A stretch of DNA of 64,000 nucleotides, from assembly GCA_947034895.1 (NCBI GenBank), contig OX344761.1, positions 24,564,863 to 24,628,862 of the forward strand, read 5' to 3'. Shown in pieces: positions 9,566 through 20,376 of the stretch; the first letter of the stretch is position 1, and each line of letters starts with the position of its first letter. This DNA is from Rhytidiadelphus loreus (taxonomy: Eukaryota; Streptophyta; Bryopsida; Hypnales; Hylocomiaceae). Under the pieces are notes generated by a model. The model worked only from the letters and a program-made list of their open reading frames with translations. It was not told the origin of the DNA and ran no database searches. Position numbers and translations under genes: made by a program.

Positions 9566-10110
9566 AATGAAAATCATCTATTTTTTCACCATGCGAATTG
9601 TTTGTTTAAAAAAATGATAAAGTTCTCATATGAAGAGAAAGTACTGTAGATGATCTTTCCTTTGCACTCAAATTTTGGAGGATGAATAGTTGCATTTTTG
9701 TCCGACACAAAGAGATTTCTGTCATCCATCAACCAAAAAATGGTCTGGCATTATGCATGGTCTACAAAATGTAAGAGAACTTCATCCAATTCAATTTTTG
9801 TAGGTCCCTATTTTCCAAAGTAGCATTTGATTTTGAAGAATTGAAAATTCAACCACAAATTCAACCCCATGACATTTGGGCTCTCTAAATGTTCCAATTT
9901 AAAAATAAAAAATTAACCTTTGAATGTCTGGACGGTCATCATGGAAATCATTTGTTTTGTCACCGTACAAATTGTTGGCTTAAAAAAATGAAACATCAAC
10001 AGATTGTAGTTGAAACTCTAATTGGAAGACAAACTATTGTAGTTGATCTTTATTTTTCACCATAAATTTTGGAAGATGAATAGTTACATTTGTGTCCGGT
10101 ACGGCAAGAT
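9566..10110. repeat. Diverged direct repeat, about 370 bp apart
   Basis: Segments at about 9566-9725 and 9938-10110 align: AAATCAT, CACCATGCGAATTGTT / CACCGTACAAATTGTT, GTAGATGATCTT / GTAGTTGATCTT, TTTTGGAGGATGAATAGTT / TTTTGGAAGATGAATAGTT, then GTCCG. Confidence 0.75.
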
Positions 10111-12261
10111 TGTTTCTCATTCATTTATCAAGAAATGGCTTAGCAGTTGTTTAGGGATTAAAGAAAGTAAAGAGTCCACGTAATGGGACTAAGAGATGTT
10201 GAAGACATGTATGAAGCAATTGTGCAAAGTGTGTTTCATTTCTTCTCATCCCATAATTTATCTCTTTTAGACTTTTTCACGTAATGTAGACATTTCCTTA
10301 TTTCAAGAATTTCGGAAAAAATTCCATATCCATTGGGGGGGGGTATATTTTCTAATTTAAACAAATTTGAATAAAATTTAATCAATAGTATTTCTAATTT
10401 GTAATGTACCTAACACTCTAAATAACCAAGGTTTTTTTTTTAGCTTCTTGGAATTCATTGTAAGTTTCAAATGAATCTAAGCATCTTTAGAACTTATACA
10501 CCAAAACACAATTTCCAAATTTCAAACCCTATTCAAGGCTTACGTAAGATTTTGAGCATTCCATATACTAAAATTTTACCCTAAATACAAAGTTTAGTAA
10601 ATGTAACCAAACTTCTAAAGTATTGTCATGAATAAAAAAATAATTAAATAATAAATAATTTAGTTTTTTCTATGCTATTTTTTTAAAATTATAAAGAACT
10701 TTTACTTTTTAGATGATCGTAATCTATAAAGGTCTAAACACCATTTTTTTTTAAGATTAAACATTTAAAAAGGTATGGAATAACTATTAAATGGCACAAG
10801 AAAGAAAATGTAGAAGTTCAAAATATTTTGAACTAGAATTTAGGATTCTTAAGTGAATAAATTTGGTGCCATTTGTTTGGTAAATCAACAAAACATTAAA
10901 ATTAAGTATTCATGTTTTGTAGTTTAAAGAACTATTATTTCATACATAACTTGCACTTTTTGAATAATTATGTGTTTGAAGTACAGAAGATGTAATAAAA
11001 GAATTTCTAAAACTTGTAGAGTACTAATTTTTTATACAATTTAGCGAGTCATTGTATGGGATACATTATAATACATTCATTTCTAGGAGGTGAACCTCTC
11101 ATGAAGATTATTTATGTGACATTGAAGTCGTTCAAGGCTCTAAACCATGATGGAGTTAAAAATAATGATTGGTAGCAAATGAATGGAAAGTCCATCATTC
11201 ATTTCAATGTACTAACAAAGTAGTCTAATTTGAAGCCAATTATGCTCCAAATCATGGTTTGGGATGCCATGTAGGTGGACATGACGACTTCTTAGAACAT
11301 GGGTCTCTACATTTTGTACACTTCACATAATTATTAAGCTTTTAAAAATGAGTATGGATCCTACTTTGTATAGTTCTAGTTCTCATACTTTCTTTTTGAA
11401 ATATTCTAAGCGTGTGCTTTTTATTTCTTTTATCTTCATAAAAGTTTAGTTTTTTTTCATTGTAGTTCTTCATAGTGTTCTGCAAACTTTATGTTTTTTC
11501 ATCCAAATCATTCTAATTTAAAAAACAATTGAACAAAATTATATATTACACTGAAGAATCATAATTCTTTCAAATTTATACAAAAATTTAACTAGTACAA
11601 TATGTTGTTGATCTCCAATACTTATCCTCTTTAAAATTTCATAGCTCTTATGATTTTAGTTACATAATAAAAACAACATAATTACCTTCATTTTTCATTA
11701 GTTGCTAATGTATTGTACAAGACAAATAGCAAGAATTTGATGTGCTCATACGTAAATGCAAATTTCTTAGAATGAGTTTCAACATTTATGGAAAATAAAA
11801 CATAACAAGTACCGCATTTTATAGAATTAAATGTTAAAAAATTCAGAATTGTACATTGTTCTTTGTTTTCAAAACAGAAGCTCAAAGTTCTATATTTTTT
11901 TTATAAAATTAAATTACAGATTCAAAAGTACCATGTAAGATTTTGGGTAATTTTGAACATGTACGGTCATTTAGATGTCCACAACATTGGAGATCCTTTA
12001 TTAATTGAAACTAGTAATATTCAAAATAAAAAGGCATTATGTTTTATTGCCTGCTATTATTTCAAAAATTTCAAGAATCCTAATAAAATTTATATAAGAA
12101 GCATCTTTCAATTTCAGGATATTGGAATTTCAGAAATAAATGTGAATTTTGAATATCATTTGCAAAATCAAGATGAATTCATGAACATATTCGTGAATGA
12201 ATTCAATGAACATTGAATTCATGAGCATGTAATTTACATTTGTTGAAGACTTTGCTATTGC
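10111..12261. other. AT-rich gene-free stretch
   Basis: No coding signal that I can support. Frames such as 11863-12216 are compositionally AT-driven and lack recognisable domains. A G run occurs near 10337. Confidence 0.6.
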
Positions 12262-12357
12262 TCCTAAACCTTAAACCCTGAACCCTACACCCAAAACCCT
12301 ACATTATAAACCCTAAACCCTGAACTCTAAATCCTAAACCCTAAACCCTAAACCCCA
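12262..12357. repeat. Degenerate interstitial telomere-like tract (CCCTAAA)n
   Basis: Repeated CCCTAAA, CCCTGAA and CCCTACA words, ending with three near-perfect CCTAAAC units. This is the Arabidopsis-type plant telomere repeat. It is too short and degenerate for a chromosome end. Confidence 0.85.
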
Positions 12358-12829
12358 AAATCCGAAAGTCCAAACTTCATTCCCTATTGAAAGCTTTCAT
12401 TACGTACAATTCTGTTTATAGCCAATACACATTGGACCCAACATGTGCCAAATTACTGTGGTTACCTACCGTAAACATTCATCTAAATCAGACATAAGAA
12501 TAAACTATTTAAAAAAAAGGTTGGTTGGTGGGTGGTGTATGAATTGCCAAATTTGCCAAATCCGAAATTCCGCTGTGACTACAAAGAATATTTCCACATT
12601 TTTGGAAAAAAGGTCACTGCCAAAAATTCCACAAAGTACAAATCCCCCTATTAAAATCTAAAAAAGATCGGCTACGTCAGATCCCATTTCTATTCATAAA
12701 AATTTCCATCACATTCCACATCATTGTCATTATTTGGGGGATGATAATGTCAATGGCCCCATAATCCGAGGAGGTACTTCTTCCCTACGCCCTCAAAATT
12801 ATGAAGATTTCAAATACTATTAAATTTCC

Positions 12830-12877
12830 CGCTCACATTCTCCCGCTCACATTCTCCCACTCACATTCTTCCGCTAG
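12830..12877. repeat. Short tandem repeat in the DUF7869 gene upstream region
   Basis: Three to four copies of a 14-15-bp unit, (C)CCGCTCACATTCT. The pyrimidine-rich DNA that follows could be a 5' leader of the gene at 13952, but no start site can be fixed. Confidence 0.65.
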
Positions 12878-13289
12878 TGTGTGCATCGACTCTCTTCCTC
12901 GAGCACCTCATTTCCTCTCTCGTGTTTTCCAGTATTCCCTCCTCCGTGGCCTCTTGCAGACATTGCTACCGCACGGCCTTTGAACATATGTTTTTGCAGT
13001 GCATTTACAAGTTTATGTGACTAATTTGCTTAGTTTTGCACGGGTTATCGTAAGTTTCTCTATTTCCCTTCTCCCCTTCTCACTGAATGCTAGATTTCTG
13101 CTCTTGGTCGTCAGTGTTAAGCAAAGTTACATGTAGTATTACGTAGTCCTCCGATTCTTGGAGTTTAGGGAATTCAGGTGTCAAATCTCAAATGTTGTCC
13201 TGTCTATGTTATGTTCAAGAATGAACAACCGATTCTTGCGCCGTAAATGTCGGAACTATAAATTTGTCTATCACATATATGCATGGAGG

Positions 13290-13610
13290 TTATCCTCGGG
13301 TCGAGGATAACCACAAACATGAATAGATATTCAGAAACATGCATGCAGGTTATCCTCGTCTCGAGGATAATTTCAAACATGCAAGGAGATTAACCTTGAG
13401 CCTAGCATAATCACAAACATACATGGAGATTATCCTCGGGTCGAGGATAATCTGAAACATGCATGAAGATTATCTTTCATCCGAGAATAATTTCCAACAC
13501 GCACCGAGATTATCCTCGACCCGAGGATAATTTCCAACACGCACCGAGATTATCTTCGACCCGAGGATAATCTCCAACACGCACCGAGATTATCCTCGAC
13601 CCGAGGATAA
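13290..13610. repeat. 40-bp-period palindrome array 5' of the DUF7869 gene
   Basis: Copies start at 13290, 13350, 13390, 13430, 13470, 13510, 13550 and 13590, in 40-bp steps after the first. Those at 13390 and 13470 are decayed. Most have CCTCG/CGAGG arms; the copy at 13550 is mixed (CTTCG with CGAGG). Spacers are AACATGCATGNAGA or AACACGCACCGAGA. The array sits 340-660 bp upstream of the ATG, mirroring the array 5' of the ParB-like gene. Confidence 0.92.
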
Positions 13611-13763
13611 TCACATACATACATAGAATATGAATGATAACCATAGACAAACATAGTCATTCATTGACATTTGAATTGATATACAGAGTTCATGTACATA
13701 ATAAGTGTGACACTCCAATGTCGACTGTGAGAATACATATTATCTCTCAATCTTGTCCGCCAG

Positions 13764-13910
13764 GTATCTTCGAATCGAAGATACATTTTGTTTTCTTACT
13801 CCTACTACCTACTCCAAAATGGTATACAATTTTACCCTCCAACTGAGGTTGCTTTGCTCCCTGTTTTGTCAGTGTGTTCTACTTATTTATTATCCTCGAC
13901 TCGAGGATAC
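13764..13910. repeat. Two further palindromes in the DUF7869 leader
   Basis: 13764-13784 (GTATCTTCG/CGAAGATAC) is a symmetric variant with the outer base pair also changed on both sides. 13890-13910 has CCTCG/CGAGG arms. Both lie in the probable leader intron, whose acceptor (TTTCACGCGTAG) abuts the start codon. Confidence 0.85.
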
Positions 13911-13951
13911 TCATAATAGTATGAATTAATTTTTTTTCTTTCACGCGTAGA

Positions 13952-16801
13952 ATGGATACTCCAGATGCCAACGAGTTTACAATTCCAATGCCAACTTTGC
14001 CGCCGGGTGTCGCAACCTGCGAGGGATTTCCTCGAGCTTCTTGGTATACAAAATGCGTCACACTCAGAAATGAGGAGGGGGTAGAGGTGGCAAAAGGGAT
14101 TTGTCATAATGTTGATGCAGATCTCGTCATTGACATGGACGGGCAGCCACTCGGTGATGACCGGGTTGCAATTCAAATTGCAGAGTCTTTGTGTGAGGCA
14201 GATGTTCCGTCGGAGTGGATGTGGTCCATGCACTCCTGGCACATTTCCAGGGTCTACCTTAATGGTGCCAGCTTATATGACCACGAACAAACGCATCTCT
14301 TCAATACTGCAGTCTCTTCAAACGGTTCGAGGCGGCGTGTTCGGACTGGAGTTCGTTCCTATGAAAGCTCACGTGAGAGGACTGAGCCTACCAATCTCCC
14401 GAAGAAAGAAGCCCTCCTCACAGAGCAAGCAATTGCTGATGTTTCTAGTATGAAATGTTGCCAGAAGAATTGCTTGCAACCATTTCCACGTGGTCAGATT
14501 CAAGCTGTTCGGTCTCTACTTCATATTGATGGTGGAGTGTTCTGGCGCAAGTCACATCTGCTTGACGTGCAAAAGCAAACCCACACTGATTCCAATGGAA
14601 GGGACATGATTACCTTGGCAAACCATGAAATTTGTTCGGTTGCTTGGTGCGCCATCCATGGAGTATCGAAGGCTACCTTTTATAGATACAAGAAGATGGC
14701 AAAAGATGACCAGAAACCGGAGCATCATGGCAACCTTGGAATGAAAAAACCTCGGACACACACTTTGCAAGCAACAGCAACTCTTCGATTGTTAGTGGAG
14801 AATGAAGCGGACACGATGCCTCACAAATCGAGGACCCTTGAGTCTGGAGAGAAAGTCCCCTCCATGGTCCTACCGTCTGCATTTCGTTGGAAGGACAAAT
14901 TGCCACAGATTAACAATGTCAATTCCTCACTTCAATTGCAAAATATTTCGGCTAGTGGATTGAGCAACATACGTCGTCAATTTTTTCCAGAGTATGCTCC
15001 AAAGGCTAGAGGAGATAGTTTTTCTCGTTGTGGAACCTGCGATAGATATAGGCAACTTAAGAGTGCTTGCACTCCACGTTCACGAGCGCAAGACGTGTGG
15101 TCTAACAAATTGAGAGTGCACCTATCGGGGCAAAAGGCGCATAGGGACTTGTACTATAGAAACCGTTCAATGTCTGAGATGTATCCTGACAAGGTTTTGA
15201 CTATAATCCATGACAAGATGGATCACTCAAAGACTGCTTCCCCTCATTACTCGCACAAGAGTAAGGGAAATGATTCTTTCATGAAGATGCCTGTCGCTGT
15301 TACAGGCATGATTGCTCATGGTCATGGAGATGTGCGATATGCACACTATGGCTTGGACATCTTCCCAACAGACTCCAACCATACTATTGGGTCCATTGCA
15401 AAATTATTGCGAGATCTAGAGTCCCAACCAAAGCATTCATCTCGTCAATTGTTTGTAGGAGGAGAGCGTTCTGAACTGACAGAGGCTTTGTTAATAGGTT
15501 CAGAGATTTGTACGGACTCTCTCGGGTCCCCCCCTGAAGTATTGGTGGAAGCTCAACCTCTTTCTCCAACATTGACTCTTCAGCTTGACAATGCTTCTGG
15601 CGACAACAAGAATCGGTGGGTTTTTGCATTCTGTTCTCTTCTTGTCTATAGAGCTATTTTTCGAGAGATATACATTAATTTCCTCATTGTTGGACACACT
15701 CATGAGGACATTGATGCTCTATTTGGTCGTTGGAGCACTAAATTGAAGACGAATGACTACCCCACACTTCCAAGGTTGATGAAGTCTTTCATGGATTGTG
15801 AAACACAACCCGTAATTCCTCATCTCATTGAGGAGGTTCCTGATTTTAAGCGATTTGTGGACGGATACTTGCATACAGGCGATGATTCTCTACAGGGTCA
15901 TTCTCAAGCGCAACAGTTTAAATTTTATAAGGATTCCAATGGGTGGCCATTGATGTAGTACAAGATCCTTTGTACCGATGTTGATTGGTTGCCGAAAGAG
16001 GGTGGGGGGATTCGCTTGTGGAAGGAGACAATAGATGGGCACCCTAAAGTACCGAGGGGTAGTCCTCTACCTTTGCCACCGCAACAAATGCGTTGCTTTG
16101 ATGAGATTTGCAAGGGTTTAGATGGGTACATTGCATTGTGGGGGGCAATGGGAAATCAAGACTTATCTGGCGAGTTTAGGAGGAAGAATGAGCCGGTGCG
16201 GAAATATTGGGAAGGTGTGAGAAGTGCTCTCAATGCTCCGCTTGTGGTACATGAGACATTGCAGCATGGATTTTGGCCAAATTCTCGTGTTGCTGATGAG
16301 GTGGAAGACCAATACCTAGATGATGGTACGATGTGTGAGGAGTTTGCAGAAGATGCACCTTTTGTTGGTCGTAGGCGTGATCGTCCACCTCCTTCATTTC
16401 GTATTGGCCGTGATGTATATGCAGGTTACTTAGTTGTTGTGCGCCCCGCTCACGGTGACCTCCGTCCATTTTGGCTTGCTCGGGCTTTAACAAATCCTAA
16501 TCCAGATCCAGGTCATGTCAATTCGATTCAACTTCAATATTGGACACCTACGTCTTTTCATCACACCAATGAAGAAACATATGCTGGGTGGGACACAAAA
16601 CAAGGGAATTCTTGGTGCGAGGATAAGGCTATCTCTCCGAGTTGGACGCATACAAACTGCATTATGACTGCTTGGAAGCCACGTTTCAAAGAAGGCACTT
16701 CTGATCCAAAAGTTAGAATTCCCAAAACACAAATTGCTATCATCCAGACATCAGTGGATGCATATGTATCTGGTGAAAGCAATAATGTATCTTCGGAGTG
16801 A
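13952..16801 (+). pseudogene. DUF7869-type RNase H-like (transposase-like) protein, broken by one TAG
   Basis: The ATG follows a pyrimidine tract and AG. The frame runs 668 codons to TAG at 15956-15958 and then, in the same frame, to TGA at 16799-16801 (950 codons in total). A Cys-rich segment (CCQKNC; later CGTCDRYRQLKSAC) precedes the core. The core shows IIHDKMDHSK (acids at 421 and 424), LQLDNASGDNKN (Asp 546) and VGHTHEDIDALFGRW (His 582 and 584, Asp 586 and 588). This spaced acid/His set is what I know as the DUF7869 region, which resembles DDE/RNase H-fold transposases; that activity is inference. The stop at PLM-stop-YKIL is one C to T change from CAG, and the text after it reads naturally (DVDWLPKEGGGIRLW), so I read it as a nonsense mutation. 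The C-terminal 280 codons carry no recognised domain. Confidence 0.72.
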
Positions 16802-16807
16802 AGATGA
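16787..16807. repeat. Palindrome relic containing the terminal stop codon
   Basis: GTATCTTCGGAGTGAAGATGA is a decayed copy of the family. The TGA that ends the DUF7869 frame (16799-16801) lies inside it. Confidence 0.5.
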
Positions 16808-17590
16808 ATAGTTTGTAGGCATAGGAAATCATGAGGAGTTTTGGGAGTTTGTACGTTATTTTCTTAACTTTAGGGAGGATGACAAAAAAGTATGGAAAAA
16901 AATAAATTATAAAGAGTTGTAGAAGTTGATAGTTTCTTTGATTAGGGCAAAAAAAAATATAATAAAAAGTTGTTAGAAAAAAACATGTGGAGAAGATGAA
17001 ATAGATTTAGTTTTTTTATTCTTTTAGTTCATTGTTTTGATCTTTTTTTATATTATTTTAGAATTTGATGTTATAGATGTTGTATAATATAATATATTTT
17101 TATTTTTATTTCTTGTATGGTATTGTGTATTTTGTAAGTTCTTCATTAGAATTCTATTGTCTATGACATTTGTTATGGAACACGATGAGTACTAATGTTT
17201 TCTATACAAAGTAATTATGAACTTCTCTATCTAAGCATATGTCAAATTCTTTACTTTGACATTGTAGTTTTTGATCAGGCTAGGTGTACAAATGTATTCT
17301 ATCATGGATGATTTCAAAAATCTCTACCTCACTATATGTCAAACTATTTACTTAGATATTTTAGTTAAGCACTTATTATAAATGGTTCTAGTTTCCCATC
17401 CAAAATCCCTCCTTTCAACGTCCTTCACTACTATTTTTGTCCTCCAATTTCTTATACTTGTACAAATTCTTTATTCTTCAAGCAGTTTATGGTCTCAATT
17501 TTTTGAATTGTCTCAATTTAATGGACTCTTCTACATACTAAATTTAGGAAGATGATTAAAATGAGAATCCACATTGTCTCAATTTAATGA
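16808..17590. other. AT-rich gene-free stretch
   Basis: Probable 3' flank of the DUF7869 gene. No coding signal or clear repeat is seen. Confidence 0.55.
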
Positions 17591-18530
17591 ATATGGCCTT
17601 GAGAGCGGAAAGCGGATTGGGCGCCGCTCATCAGTGACTTGGTTTCCAATCTGGTGCTCCGGGTAGGGAAGAGTAAGCCCACGCCTCTGTCACCCTACTT
17701 GTTCCACTTGTACCATCACGACCAAGTTCTCACTAACACGGACTCACGGAGGAGAAGACTTGGCGATCCCAGAAGTCTATTTTGAAGTATGGGGAGTCGG
17801 AGACGGATTCGAACCGGAAGAAGAAGGATCTGGATTCGAACCGGAAGATGATGAGACGGATGACGAGGAAGAGTCATTGAAGAGGACGAAACGATAGAAG
17901 ACAACGCCTCCGCACGGAAGAGGAGCGCCACCGGGTGAGGCTTCAGAACCGGAATGCCGACTGGATAAGAAGCCGGTCACAGAGGAAAGTGATCCAATTG
18001 ACCCTTTTAACGGTCTGGTGGAGACCCTCTCCAACATCCGGGCAAATTGGAAGTATAAAAAGATCACACTAGAGAATATTGGGAAACTGGTGGGAGCCCA
18101 ATCGGATAGTCTGCTACTCGGAAAGGTAGCTAACTACATCAGTAATCCGGAGGAGAACCGGAAATTGAGAGCTGAGAACCGTCGACTTCAGGAGGAAGTT
18201 GACATGTTGAAGGGGGAGATCACCACCTTCAAGGAAGATATGGCCGCCACTAGGGAGATGGCGGATGCGACCCAGAAGACAACGAAGATGATGAAGGAGA
18301 CATTTGGAGAATCCAGAATGTTGGTTGCCAAAGCGAAGCTGTTTGATGAAGGGTTTCTGGTGGACAAGAAATTATCCGATTCCCGGATGGTCCGTATTCT
18401 GACAAACTTCGCCGAGAAGGTGGAAGCAGTTATGAGGGAAGCTCGGGAAGCTGCGGACTGGATGGAGATGAGCAACGTGAAGCTGATTGGAACTGTACTC
18501 TCAAGGAGTATCTGTCTTTCGGATATCTCC
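17591..18530 (+). pseudogene. Broken coiled-coil protein gene (frameshift plus TAG)
   Basis: Three collinear pieces fit one protein. The first reads WAPLISDLVSNLVLRVGK, then SPYLFHLYHHDQVLT (17611-17738). After a frameshift near 17740, an acidic piece (VWGVGDGFEPEEEGSGFEPEDDETDDEEE) continues to TAG at 17895-17897. In the same frame, KTTPPHGRGAPPG leads to a 170-residue helical region with a coiled coil (ENRKLRAENRRLQEEVDMLKGE) that is open to about 18500. The TAG is one C to T change from CAG. GC content is higher than in the flanks. The family is not recognised; it may be a mobile-element accessory protein. The copy ends where a GAC-rich repeat terminus begins (about 18548), suggesting the element inserted into or beside it. 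Confidence 0.5.
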
Positions 18531-18544
18531 TTGCCAGACAGGGT

Positions 18545-19900
18545 TGCCAGGACGCCGAGACGTCCGGACGTCCAGCGTCCGCGTCCGAAACCCCCCGGAC
18601 GTCCGGGTTTTTTTTTTTTACCTAGGATAAATTAAAAGTTACCTTGCCCGACGTCAGACGGTTTGTCCGGGGCTTCCGACGGCCTGGCCGATCGGATGGC
18701 CACTTCCGATCGGACGTCCAGGTTCGATCCGACGGCCTAATCGGACGGTCCGATCGGGTATGCTCTTCCGACAATCTGATCGGATGGCCACATCCGATCC
18801 GACGGTCTGGTTTAACCAAGCCCTTTTCCTGACAAAAGTATAATGTATGAGTGAAAAAAATTTAGAAATAAAAAATTTAAATTCTGAAAAATCTTTGTGT
18901 TGCCCGGTCTCCCAAGTTTTGAGTTACATGGGCATAACTTTTGTAGAGGGGTACCGATTGAGAAAAAAATTATATTTCCACAAAGGTAATCCATTTTTCT
19001 ATCTTCAAAAACAATTTAAGAAAATCAGGAGACAAATTCAGCCCATAGGTACCAACCTGAAATCCATTTGTCAGCGGAAGGGACGCTTTATCCTTTAGGG
19101 GTTCAAATGAGCTATGAAAAGAAATAGAACCCATTGTTGAACTTCGGTATACAATAAGTTTTGTTTAGGGTCCCTATTGACGGTCATGAAAAATTTTCTA
19201 ACAAAAAGAAAAAGAAAAACGTACAAGGTCTAAATACTAAATAGCGTCGAAATGCACGATGGTACTATTTTTTAGGGTTTTATAGAAATGCCATTTTTTT
19301 AATTAACAAGGACTTAGGCCCAAAAATTAACCCATTCTTGTACTTTAGGGAAAGAATCCCCATTTGAACTCATGAAAGTAATTTGACTTCGAAAAAAATT
19401 AAAATTCTTAAAAATTCTGTATCGTTCCCAACTGTAGAATTCAACACATTTTTATTCTAACCATTTCTTTCTTAAGCCCTAAAGGACCGAGCCATTTTCT
19501 GGGTCCAAAATCACTAAAAACTACCATTTCTGCTGCGATCATTCACGATGTTGTGAAAATGTTTTCTTTGAAAATGTAACCGTAAGATCTTGAAGTGAAC
19601 TTGTATGAGAGGGTGTGGTAAACTTTTTGTGAGTTTTCACCGTACGGATAAAGAGATATTTGCATTCAAAGTCCTTTTTTTTTTTTCACTATGCCCCAAA
19701 ATTTCAAATGCCTTTGACTACCTCATGCTCAATTTTTTTGCACTACACTGCCTACACACCATAAAATTAAAAAAAATTCCTGTAGGTATTGAAGTTGGGC
19801 ATATGTGTACCAATTTTCAAAGCAATCCACCACACGTAACACCTCCAAAAAAAATTTGCAATGCCACAATGTCCCAGATATTGACGATGCACTAAGTCAT
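18545..19900 (+). mobile_element. GAC-terminus repeat family, copy 1 (no coding capacity)
   Basis: Begins with the family terminus (CAGGGTTGCCAGGACG), then a GC-rich zone of GACGTC/TCGGACGG words (to about 18815). Next comes a module reading TGCCCGGTCTCCCAAGTTTTGAG (18900) and a TTTAGGGGTT word (19093). A core module (19520-19720) carries CTACCATTTCTGCTG, AACCGTAAGATCTTG, GTGTGGTAAACTTTTTGTGAG and TTGCATTCAAAG. The same modules recur at 22.1-24.3, 28.6-29.6, 44.1-45.0, 46.7 and 62.4-64.0 kb. The right end is not identified. Confidence 0.6.
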
Positions 19901-20376
19901 CTTTGAATCAGTTTTCCCACCACATACTTTGAGATTTTGAAAATCCGAACGATGGATACAAAGGCATACTTATATTTGACAAGCAAGAAATTTTTGTTTG
20001 GGAAAATTTCAAAATCTGAGATTCCTATGACCTTCTGAAGTTTGAAGTTGCTTGGACGATGGGGTTTATAAAGCTTAAAATGAAAACAATCTCCACACAC
20101 CCTTGCTAATTGCCACCTCAGCATTCAACAACAACAAGTAGTGTCCTTTTCATTCAAGTCATTTGTATCTTTCATAGTTTCATGTGACAAAAAATCATAA
20201 GCAGTACTTACTCAAATACACCGAACTTTCAAAATGTATAATTATCATATTTCACATATATGGTCATACATCTACATTGCATAATTAGGCCCTATATAGT
20301 GTGCACGCGTACATTCTCATTCTATATTTACTACATACCTCTATAGTTCTATGCTACTATAAAGTACGTTGAACTA

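Noticed and set aside
12262..12357. True telomere or chromosome end
   Set aside because: The tract is short and degenerate and is flanked by ordinary sequence on both sides.
6321..15958. TAG recoded as glutamine
   Set aside because: TAG is the natural terminator of both intact host genes in the window (SAC3A-like at 51530, MRD1 at 53935), so the host code uses TAG as stop.
18545..18832. Basic Arg/Pro-rich frames (SDRPIRPSDR-like) on both strands
   Set aside because: They come from the repeated TCGGACGG words of the element terminus, not from a gene.
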